The notes under the pieces are model-generated. The model did no database searches. It worked only from the letters and a program-made list of their open reading frames with translations, and had not been told where the DNA came from. A stretch of 64,000 bases of DNA from Podocnemis expansa (lineage: Eukaryota; Chordata; Testudines; Podocnemididae): positions 14,712,783-14,776,782 of the forward strand of contig ML681998.1 of the NCBI GenBank assembly GCA_007922195.1. The letters run 5' to 3'. Position 1 is the first letter of the stretch; every line of letters starts with the position of its first letter. The translations under genes were made by a program, and so were the position numbers. This document shows, in pieces, positions 1 to 12,000 of this stretch.

Positions 1-34
1 TTTGCACTAAGAGAGGATGGGAAGACATGCAGAA
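1..34 (+). CDS. MATN2: MATN2 EGF exon, 3' end only (cut by window edge)
   Basis: Only the last residues of an EGF module are present ([15 protein letters not shown]). They end one base into a codon before a GTAAGT donor at 35-40. The start lies outside the window. The wording is nearly identical to the next units, so this is one more member of the tandem array. Confidence 0.85.
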
Positions 35-3000
35 GTAAGTAACCTGAAATTTGGCAGTGACTTGTGTGAGTGAAACTGGCAAAGAAAACTTCATTTCTCT
101 TTTACTGAAAGATACCATTATGGGATTTGTATTTATGAATATGTTTTAATTAATAAACTTATTAAATGTTTAACCTGTCCTCAGATAAAGACCTCTGCAA
201 ATCAATTGACCATGGCTGTGAACATATTTGTGTTAATGTGGCCAATTCGTACAAATGCAAGTGCCGTGAGGGATTTGCACTAAGAGAGGATGGAAAAACA
301 TGCAGAAGTAAGTAACCTGGAATTTGCCAGTGATTTGTATGAGTGCAGCTGGGAAAGAAATCTTCATTTCTCTTTTACTGAAATAATGCCCTTATGGGAT
401 TCGCCTTTAAGAAAATGTTTTAATTGATAAACTCTGTTAAATATTTAACCTGTTCTCAGATAAAGACCTCTGCAAATCCATTGACCATGGTTGTGAACAC
501 ATTTGCATTAATATGGCCAATTCATACAGATGCCAATGCCGTGATGGATTTGCACTAAGAGAGGACGGGAAAACATGCAGAAGTAAGTAACCTGATATTT
601 GCCAATAATTTGTGTGAGCGCAGCTGGCAAAGAAATAACTTTGTTGCTCTTTTACTGAAAGAATATCCTTATGGGATTTGCTTGTAAGAAAATGTTTTAA
701 TTAACAAACCCAATTAAATATTTAACCTGTTCTCAGATAAAGACCTCTGCAAATCAATTGACCATGGTTGTGAACATATCTGTGTTAATATGGCCAAGTC
801 ATACATATGCAAGTGCCATGAGGGATTTGCACTAAGAGAGGATGGGAAAACATGCAGAAGTAAGTAACCTGATTTGTTCCAGTAATTTGTATCAGTGCAA
901 CTGGCAAAGAAAACTTCATTTCTCTTTTACTAAAATAATGCCCTTATGGGACTGGTATTTAGGAAAATGTTTTAATTAATAAACTTATTAAATATTTAAC
1001 CTGTTTGCAGATAAAGACCTCTGCAAATCAATTGACCATGGTTGTGAACATATTTGCATTAATATGGCCAGTTCATACATATGCAAGTGCCGTGAGGGAT
1101 TTGTACTAAGAAAGGATGGGAAAACATGTAGAAGTGAGTAGTCCAATCTTTAATGGAGGATTATCCTTGTAATGCATATATTTATAAAAGTGTTTTAATT
1201 AACAAACTCTCTCAACTATTCTCAGATAAGGATGTCTGCAATTCACTTGACCATGGCTGTGAACATATATGCATTAATAATGACAATTCATACAGCTGTA
1301 GGTGCCAGGAAGGATTTGTACTGAAAGAAGATGGGAAAACATGCAGAAGTAAGTAGCTTGATCTTTACTGTACATTTCTTCAGTAGACCAAAAAAGCAGA
1401 AGGAACTTCATTGTTTGCTTTCTAGAAGATGGTCCTTGTAATTTTTGCATTTATAAATATGTTTTAGCTAGCAAACTGTGTTAAATATTTTAACTACTGG
1501 GTATTTCTAGATAAGAATGTCTGCAAATCAATCAAACATGATTGTGAACATGTTTGTATTAATAATGATACTTCCTACACCTGTCAGTGCCATGAAGGAT
1601 TTTTGCTGAGAGGATGGAAAAAAGTGCAGAAGTAATAATTTGATCTTGATAGTGCTTGTGTCTTTGGCAAACAAAATAAGAAGGAATTTCATTGTTTTAT
1701 TGCTTGAGAAATGTCCTTCTAATCTTTTATAAATACAAAGTGATTCTAACCAGGCAACCTCAATTATTTTCAGATAAAGATCTCTGTAAATCCATTGACC
1801 ATGGCTGTGAACATGTTTGTGTTAATGATGATATTTCATACACCTGCCAGTGTCATGATGGATTCATACTAAGAGAGGATGGGAAAACCTGCAGAAGTAA
1901 GTAACCTTGTTTTTGCCAATAATTTTGTTTGCGTGCAGATGGCAAAGAAAGAAAGAACTGCATTGGTATTTTACCGAAAGAGTGTCCTGTAGGCTTTGCA
2001 TTTATGAAAAGCTTTCATTAGTAAACTGCATTAAATATCTAACCTGTCTTCAGATAAAGACCTCTGCAAATCAGTTGACCATGGCTGTGAACATGTTTGT
2101 GTTAATGATGACATTTCATACACCTGCCAGTGTTATGAGGGATTCATACTAAGAATGGATGGGAAAACATGCAAAAGTAAGTAGCCTGATCTTTACTGGA
2201 CACTTAATTCCAATAGCACCACATGACAAAATGAAAAACTTCAGTTCCCTCTTCCTGGAAGGTTGTCCTTGTAATCTTAGCTTTTATAAAAGCGTTTTAT
2301 TTGGCAAACCATATTAAATATGTAATTTATTCCCAGGTAAAGATGCCTGCAAATCAACTGGCCCTGACTGTGAACATTTTTGCGTTAATACGGACAGTTC
2401 ACATGTCTGCAAGTGCCATGAGTGATTTGTACTGAGAGAGAATTGTTACCTGATATTTACTGGCAAATTATCCTTGTAATCCCAGTTTTAATTCTCTCAA
2501 CTATCCTCAGATAAAGACCTATGCAAAACAGTTGATCATGGCTGTGAACATATTTGCGTTAATAACGACAATTCATATTTCTGCAAGTGCCATGAGGGAT
2601 ATGTACTACAAGAAGATGGGAAAATATGCAAAAGTAAGTAACCCGGTCCTTACTGTTCATTTCATTGATTGTGCAACTGTTTGTTTGATTTTAAAATAAA
2701 CTGATCCTGCATCCCTTCTTCAAAAATCAGATAAAATTTGAGGTCACAAAGCATAAGTTAGCCAGCTGGAAAATGAGTTAAATCATTTACCCTGAAAATT
2801 TTGGAAGCAATAGCTATCTCAGAAAGTAAGACTGAATGTCCTTGTAAACCAGTGAGTATACCAATCATTCTTTCCAAACATCGGGGAAAAAAGCCAAAAG
2901 TAAAACATCATGTTGCCAAGAAACCTGAGCTTTAATTAGGTTCATGTACCACAGAATTGTATTTTCTGATTTAAAAGAACGTTGGGCTTAACTTTCCTGT

Positions 3001-6000
3001 CTTCTGCTATGAAATGCCTTGACCATTGTTCCATTTATCAACATTTTCCTGATTAGATTGTTAGCTAGTTGGGACAGGACCCACCCACCCCACCCCTAAA
3101 AAAATACCATGTGCATTTCTGCTACTACATAAAACTCTGGGCCTAGGAACCTCTGCAACCTGCAGCTCATTTAATCTGCATGACCCTATCTGCTCCACAA
3201 CACTGAATGCCTAGTCTAATCTTGGAGGGTGAGGGATGGGGGAGACTTGCCCTCCAAAGGTTAATACAATGCTCCTGGAGCTGTCCATCACTGTCCATGA
3301 CTATTGGTCTTGGATCAGTGCCTGCTTGGGCCACAGAACTTACTGAAGCAGAGGCAGATCTGTGGAGTGCTGTTTAGGGGAATGGGGAACTCCCACTGCC
3401 AAAGGGCAGCCAAAGGTCTCTATTCCTCAGCTCATTCACCAGGCTGATGTTCACTTTCAGGATCCAGTGTGCAATCACTCTAAACAGTGATAAGAAAGTT
3501 AGAGACCCTATGAGTAGGACCCCAAATTGGGCCTTGTGACAATAAATAGACAATTCTTAGAAGTCTCTTATAAACATAGGCAAGTATCCTTGCTGACCTC
3601 TTGTCAATGGAAAAATTCGGGAAAAAATATTGAAGGACCTCTTGGCTCTTTCCTACAGCTCTGTTAGACTGCACCAATCAGTTACTTCGTAAACATATAC
3701 TAACATTGACGTTTAAGTTCTGTTTACATTTAAAGAATAATCATTTCAAATTGCTTAGAGAAAAGGAACAGGATAATGACATCTGGAATGTAAACATAGC
3801 TGTATTCCAATATATATTTATATTTTAAGAAACTAATCCAAGAAGTTGCAGACAGGATTTATTAATAGTTGATATTAACATATTAGGTTAAGTCTGTGAT
3901 TGTTACTATGAAAAGTACAGTTAAATTAGTCACATCAGCAGCTGACAAGAGTTTACTATTTTAGTACACCATGCAGAATTTTCTTTTGAATACTGAGAAG
4001 GTATTCTTGTCTAGCGTGAATTGTTACTAGGAAAGCACTTTTTGATTTTGACACCATAAGAGCTGTAAATCAAAGTTAATAGGGGGCAGGCACAGGAAAT
4101 ATTGAAAATCCCAAAGAAATAAAGATACAAATCCTACAGTCCCTATTCAGTCACATTTCCCATAAAAGTTACTGAGAATTTTGACTGAGCAAATACAGGA
4201 AGATTTGGCCTAATGTTAGCTAACTAAATATAGTCTTTTTTTCAGTTGATTCACAACAAAATAATCCATTCTAGCAGTGATGAGTTTGGAACTGGCAACA
4301 TCTAATCTGTGTTAAATTTCATTTAGTGTTTTTGCCCTAATGAAATACTTAAGTTTCAGAGGAGACAGGAAGATTTAAAAAAAACCCACAAATATATTTT
4401 GTTTTTTGCAGGATTTTCAACACAGAGGAAAAATTCAGAATAAGATCAAATGTTTGGTTGTCTTTTTTTTTTTTTTTTTTCCCCCAAAACTGACAAATGG
4501 GTATCTAAGTGCAGCCTAACTAGTACATTCCTTTTTAGGCTTTCTTTGAAATTGGTCCCAGTAATCTATTTAAATACACATATACAAAATGAATTTAACA
4601 TCACAACACACCTGAGAAGTAGGGGTATATTATTATCGCCATTTTACAAATAAAGATCTGAGACACAGAAGCTATGTCTACACTTAAAAAAGCTACTTCT
4701 AACTAAGTGAGTTCAAATTAATTAATTCGAACTAATTGTGATTAATTTGAACTTAGTTCAAATTGGCATGTCCACACTAGAAACCTAAATTGAGCTAGCA
4801 TGTCCCTGCACAGGACTTGCTAGTTCAGCTTAGGAGGGGAGCACCATGGGAAGTGTGGCAACGTTGCACCCAAGAAGCACCATGTCACCACCCAATCCGT
4901 AAAAAGAGGAAGGCACTCTGAGAAGAAGAAGGTCAAATTGCCTGTATTTCAAACTAAAGGTTAACTTGAACTAACACGGCTCCATTGGGTTAGTTCAAAC
5001 TAATGGTTAGTTTGAACTAAAGGAAGGTTTTACAAGTTTGAACTAAGGAATTTCTTAGCTCAAACTAAGGAAAGCCCAGTGTGGCCATGGACTAATTTAG
5101 TTCTAATTAAGCCTCCTTAATTAGCCAGAGTCATTAATGGCTGAATCCTGTAAAGTGCTGAGCACTGCTTTTGATCCAGCCAGAGCATTAAGCAGATGAA
5201 TAGCTCCCTGTGTGTAACTTTAAAGCACATATGGCCAATGGACTTACTCATGTGTTCTGAGCACAGTGATTCCTTCTGGCCTTGGGTTCTATGAATCCAA
5301 GTGTTTCCTGTTTTGGAGTCAGAGTTCTCATTACCTTGCAAGTTGAAGCTCTTAAGTGTCTTGCTTAAAGACACTGAGGGAAATCTGCTACGGAGTAACT
5401 TTGTGCTCCTGTACAGCAGGTAAACCCATTAGGTAGAGGCCTTGCTGGGGATGCAGTAGCAACCTGTGCTCTGTATCTTCTAGAAGAGTCTAGACCCACT
5501 AGTTCACTTCCAAGAGGATTAGCCCACCTCCTATTCCGCACTGCCTTTGGCTAAAATTGTGGATACCTCTGGTGCAGTACACAACTGTTGAATGTCCCCT
5601 CTGCTCCCCCTCCCCCTTAGTCCACCACAGAGCGCCAATCAGCCTATTGTGGCCCTTCATCTTCCAAGTGAGGCATTGTTTACTAAAATCATCAGAACCA
5701 TAGCTGACCTTCAACTGGACTTGGCCTAAGAGATTATTTCACAAAGGATGGGCAGTTGTTCCAGCTCTATATGTGCCAGCTGTTAGCATGGTACATGCTG
5801 TTAGAATGCAAACATAGATCAGGTGATGACCATAATGGGAAAATATAATTTGTGAAAGGAGAAATTCTATTATAGAATTATAGAACTGGAAGGGACCATG
5901 AGAAGTCATTGAGTCCAGTCCAGTGCATTCATGGCTTATCTTACAAAAGATAGGGAAAAACAGTTCTGACCTGCTTGAGGCAAACCCTACAACACCCTGC

Positions 6001-9000
6001 TTCAGAAATGTAGAGTGTTGGCTTTTTTAGGCTGTATATGTACAATGATACAGCTGAGCCATTGCAGTACATCTGGTTAAGACAATCTGTACCTTTGGAA
6101 GAGAACTCTCCTGTCAGCATGAAAACCCCACTTCCCACTAGCTCTCCCACCTACATGGTGATGTACACACGAGTGCTTGTGTCAGTGTACAGTAACTTAC
6201 AGCACTCATATTCACACCACTGTGTGATGTAAGGTTTGCTAACACAGTCTGTAGCGTAGACATAGTCTTGGTGTCTGAAATTTGCTTTCAGATTCCACTT
6301 TCATGTTCCCTGTACTGATTGCTGTTACATTAGAGAGGGACAATGTTATTCAAAAAAAATGCAGGCTGAGGCTTCACTTATGCAGTCCATGCCATTTTTT
6401 AAAATGTTTTATCAAAACATAGCAGATAAGGGCCACTTCTCTGGAACCCCAAGGTGAGAGACTGACTAGTGATTTAGATGCGGCTGGCTCCCTCTAGTGT
6501 TGTATGGTAAAAGTGTGGCTTTTGTTGGTTTTTTAGAAATTAATCCAAAATCTTTCCAAATGTCTCTTGCTTGAATTATTTTTAATCCCATATAGACTGT
6601 ATAGTAAATATAAATGTATCAAAATTGTTTGTCAGTTTGAAATTGTTTTCTATGATTACATGAACAACTGCTTATGGTGGTACCAGGTTTGATTTTGTTT
6701 ACAAGGTAAATTGATTCCATGAATTCCTTTAAATGTCCTTGTTCCTCACAGTAACTGCTTTCTTTGCTGTAACTGCTTCATTGAGAGGTGGACTGTCCTA
6801 GTTCCTGACAGACACTGTACCATCCACTGCTTCCTGTTAATCTGTGAATTGCCTATGTGTTGTGTGTGAGAGAGAAATATAGAATAGAGGTTTATATCCA
6901 ACCATAAAATATACCCCCAAACACATATACCTTTCCAACTTTTTTGCTCATTTTAACTGTCCATGTACATTTTTTGTCCATCTAGATGAGTTTTCTGTTT
7001 AATGGTTCAAATGGATATACAGTATATTTGAAACAGGTTTTACACTGAATCTTGGAGCATTTTTACAAAATCATTGCAAAAAGGACAATCTTCAATTTAT
7101 TGTTTCTTGTCAAATGGATATCCAAGAGACTGAGTTAAAATCCTTTATCACTAAATAATTAGAACAATACCAAAAATATTCCTGTGCTTAGGACACTAGT
7201 CTGAACCCTAAAGAGACCCTAACTTTTTCTTGTCCCCTTCCACACATCAGAAGAAACCATCAACCTTCCCACTTCTGTTCCCTCCCCTCTCTTGAGATTT
7301 TTCTCATGAATCTAATCCTGGCCCCAGAGAGCTCATGGAAGAGGAAGACCCAGCAAGCAAATTCCAGTCCTGCTTCTGCTAATCTTCAATGCTGCTGTCA
7401 CAGTTCTGTGTGCTAGACAGTATAGGACCAACGGTCTGCAACCTGCCTCTCCAGAGCCGCATGCAGCTCTTTGGCTGCCCCCCTTCCAGTTCTGGGTTCC
7501 AAACCCCACCCTGCCAGCAGGGGACATTGCGGGTGTCCTACACCTGCCTCCAAACTCCCCACCACCACTGGGGGGGACCCTGCAGAAGGCCCATTCCTAA
7601 TTCCAGGCTCCCTCCCCTGGCCATGGGACCCTGAGGCGGGCACCTGGCCCAGTTCCCCCCACCCTCCACCAGGAGGCTACACCCATTGTGGCTCTGAAAA
7701 CACTTGGTTAGTGAAGGAATTTTTCAAAATGGCTTTTCTTATCTATTGGATTGCCAACCTCTGGTATAGACAAAGTGGAATGAAAACTAAATGCTATTTC
7801 TTAATAATGGTGTTAGAGAAGAGTTTTGGTTTTGTTCATTTGTTGTCTTTTGCAGTGCTGTATTTCTGTGATGCTTATAAATTATGGATCTACTAGGAGA
7901 TCTTCGAACTAATGGAAATGGTGTTTGATGTCAAACACAAGGGAAAATTCTGTTCTGCAGTCCCTGATGTGGATCCCTCCTAATTTCATATTTTTCACTT
8001 GTCCCTACTCATGAAAATCATTGAGCATTTTGCTGAGAAATCTAGTATGGAAAAGTGTGAATCTGAAGAGCAGAGTATGCTATGAGATAGCACATTACTG
8101 GCTAGATGAAAAAAATTATTGTTACTGCACATAGCCAGTGTGTGTGTGTGTGTGTGTGTGTGTAGAGGGTGAGTTTTCATACAATCTGCCCTTATTTGCA
8201 GAAATCTACTTTGTTCTCTCCCCCCCCATGTCACTGTAAAGTGTGAAGACTAAAATGTTGGTGAGCCATTGTTATTGCTCTTAGTTCTATAGGGATAATA
8301 GGGTGTGGTTTAAAATACAGGACGGTTTTAGGAAAGTTTTTTAATGGCTTCCCCATTTACTCTTTCATTGAAGTTGTCTTTGTTGAAATTTTGAGAGATG
8401 TACAAGCATTGGGCTGGTTTGTCTTATGTTAATATATTTTAAAATTAAGCAAACAGTTATAAAACAAATAAATGTGAGTGAAATATGTTACTAGCTAATT
8501 TAACTTATACTTTTCCTAACTTTCTTAACCTAATTTACAGTAATGCAGTGCAATAATCAGATGAAGACTATGAATGAAGTATAATCACTAAGTCATAGGT
8601 TCAGTTTATTTTGCTCATGAAGTATTAGAGTTATTGATTATATTTAATTATAATGAAGCAGCTCTCAATGTTTTGCAGGAAGGTGAAAGGAAGAAATTGT
8701 TCCTGTTGAGTCAAAAGTCTAATTTTTGCCTTAGTTTAAAGCAGGGGTCTCAAACATGTGGCCTGCAGGCCGCAATGTGGCCCCTAAAGCTATTTTCTCC
8801 AGCCCGCAATGACACTATTGTTACCGATATTTGCAATATTGTTGTATGAAAAGGTGTCAGTGGTGCGGCCCTCAGGCTAACATACTTGTCCTTATGAGGC
8901 CTGTGACAGGGTAGACACACCCCGCACTAGCACAGCGCTTGCTGGGTTATATAAGGGAGAAGCCCCGCCCCTAAAGCCCTGTTGGGCATGCTCAGACGCC

Positions 9001-12000
9001 TGGGCGGGGATAAAAGGCTGCAGCTCAGCTCAGTTGGGGCTGGCTAGAGAAGGGGAAAGAAGCGCTCAGAAGACTTCAGACCCAGACCTCCCGCCAGCCT
9101 GTTCCTGAGGAGGCTAACCAGCCAGTAGAGGCCCCGGAGGATTGCCGAACTTGAGGAAGCTCTGCACCAGGGCGACAAGACCCAGGTAGGAGGCAGCCCA
9201 GCGGTCCGGTAAGGGAAGGACTAGGAGAGGAGGGGACACCAAGTCAGCGTGTTGCAGTCTGGAGCCCTGCTGATTGGGTGGCGTACCCCTAGGGCCCTGG
9301 GCTGGGGCTCAGAGAGCTGGGTGGGACTGAGCTCGCCTACCTGGGGTCCCGGGCCATATAGAGACTGTTTATTTGTGGACTGTGCCTGCTAGGCCACGCT
9401 GCCCCATCCTGGGGCTGTATAGAGACTGATCATTTGTGGACTGTGGCTGCTGGGCCACACTGCCCCGCCCTGGGGCCATATAGAGACTGTTGGTTTGTGG
9501 ACTGTGGCTGCTGGGCCACGCTGCCCCGCCCTGGGGCTGTATAGAGACTGATCATTTGTGGACTGTGGCTGCTGGGCCATGCTGCCCCACCCTGGGGCCA
9601 TATAGAGACTGTTGGTTTGTGGACTGTGGCTGCTAGGCCACGCTACCCCGCTTGGGGAGGCATATAAAGACTGCGCGTTTGTGGACTGTGGCTGCTAGGC
9701 CATACTGCCCCACCCTGGGGGTGGTCTAGGGGCGTAAAACCCCGCGACATAGTGGTGAAGAGTGCAGGCATCGACCGGGTCCTAAGAGAAGACCCACGGA
9801 GAGGGAGAAGGGGAGGCTCAGTGAGACTACCCAACCGAGAGCTCCAAACTTACAATGGAGACTGAGAAGGTTTTGAAATGGCGTTTAGAGAGCCAACAAC
9901 AGCAGGCAGCTCAGCAGCAACAACAGTACACACAGTTGCTCCAACAGATGGCGTCACAATAACAAACCCGGGCTGCCAAGCAACAGGAGCAGCTACAACA
10001 ATTTATGAGGGAGCTGGCCACTCAACAACAGAGCCACCAAGAGAGGCTGGCACAACAGATGGGAGCTGCACTGAAAGCCTCGGTCAACCCAATCCCACCC
10101 CTCGGCGCCACGGACGCCGGAGGCAGTGCCAGCAACTTACCCATCTGGCTGACGAAGATGGGTCCAGGGGACGACCCCGAGGCTTTTCTAGTGACTTTTG
10201 AATGGGTCGCGACTGCTGCGAAATGGGCGCCGGAATATTGGGCTACCATTTTAGCTCCTTACCTGACAGGACCGGCACAAATTGCATATCGCAACTTGGA
10301 TCCTCAAGATGCCCTGGTTTATGCCAGGTTGAAAGAGGCAATACTTGACCAAACCAGGATAAACCCCGAGACGTACCATCAACGACTACAGGGAGCACAG
10401 TATCCCCCCGGGCACGCCCGAGAGCAGTGGCCCAGCGTTTTAAAGAGGACTGTTGGCGGTGGTTAGAGCCAGAACAGAAGTCCGGGACAGAGGTCGCGGA
10501 ATGTATTGCCCTTGAACAATTTATACAGGTGTTACCAGACGGAAGCTGAGAATTGGGTACAGCAGCACCACCCGAAATCACTAATAGAGGCTGTCATCTT
10601 AGTCGAAGACTACCTAGCGGCAGAAAAACCGGGTCAGAGGCTGCCGAAAGCGGGTGGCTCCCTCAAAGGGGAGGATGGGAGTGTAAAAGCCCAGGTCAAG
10701 ACCACCACTGGGGGCTCCCCTGGAACTCCGACACCCTTTTCTGAGCCAGCTCGGCCCAAGTCGGTGGGGGCATTTCGAAGACTCCCACCGAGTACTAGAT
10801 CAGGTCAACACCCCAATTTGGAGGTACCAGCCGGTGGGGCCCAAAGGGGGAATGACTGGAACCGGTGTTGGGAGTGTGGCGAAGAAGGCCACTACCGGAA
10901 AGACTGCCCTTATATGGAGTGTGGCTATGGGCAAGTATGCACAATAGGCCACCGTGCCAGACAGCACACCCCACCGAAACTCGTGGTCCCGGTACAGATT
11001 GGGCGGACTAATAACTGGGCCTTTATAGACTCGGGTTGCAGTCAGACCCTCGTTCGAGAGGGGTTAGTGTCAGGCCTGAGGGAGCCAGGGCCAGTAATAC
11101 ATCTGCAATGCATACATGGGGACGTACATCCATATGCAACCACGAGAATATACCTTACGGTGGGGAGCCGGACAGAGAACATCCGGGTAGGAGTGGTGCC
11201 CAGGCTAACATATCCAGTGGTGTTGGGACAGGAGTGGCCAGAGTTTGGCAAACTTTTGCAAGAGTATGACCCTCGCCCGACACAGGCTCCAGATGCAAGC
11301 ACTTCGTGAGTAGAACGAACAGAGAACCTTACGGAGGCGGGGCTGGCTGGGAAGAAGGCAGTTCCCCCGGTGGGACAAGCCACGTCAGAGACAGATGTAG
11401 GCTCCCCTCTGGAAATGGCTGAGGGACAGTTGAAGGAGGGTAAGGAGTTCCTCCAAGAACAACAGGAAGACCTGACGCTGAGGTATGCATGGGAGCAAGC
11501 CACTAACCCTGACTTGGAGTCAGGGGATGACCCGCCAAAGACCCAAGGACCCCGGTTTGAGATCTGCCAGGACCATTTGTACCGAGTAGTGCGTGATCCG
11601 CAAACTCAAGAAATACTCTATCAGCTCTTGGTACTGCAGAGGTTCCGCCGAGAGATCCTACATCTGGCCCACGACATCCCGTGGGCCAGACAGTTGGGCT
11701 GGGAAAAGACCCTCCAACGAATTAGTCAACGGTTTTACTGGCCAGGGATTTACAGGGAGGTAAGGGACTTCTGTACCTCCTGCCCGGAGTGCCAACAGAC
11801 TAAGCCGGCGGGAGTACCCCGAGCACCTCTCATTCCCATGCCGGTGGTAGGTGAGCCGTTCGAACGAGTTGGCATGGATCTGGTAGGACTGCTCGAGCCA
11901 AGCCAAGCGGGAAACCGTTTTATCCTAGTCATTGTGGACTATGCTACCAGGTATCCAGAAGTCATACCATTACGAGTAGCGAAAGCCCCAAATATTGCCA

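Larger units (their letters stand above)
2634..8741 (+). other. MATN2 intron, proximal part
   Basis: Intronic sequence with no recognised exon. It contains an 18-base T run near 4463, a Harbinger-like element (4669-5096), a CR1 3' fragment (5871-5940), a hAT-like element (7428-7763) and a TG microsatellite (8139-8163). The open frames here are short and show no family resemblance. Confidence 0.6.

Noticed and set aside
7471..7896. 141-codon plus-strand frame
   Set aside because: It crosses a hAT-like element and its 3' boundary. Composition changes abruptly midway and no family is recognised.
11042..11503. 153-codon minus-strand frame in the LTR element
   Set aside because: It is the antisense shadow of protease and the integrase start.
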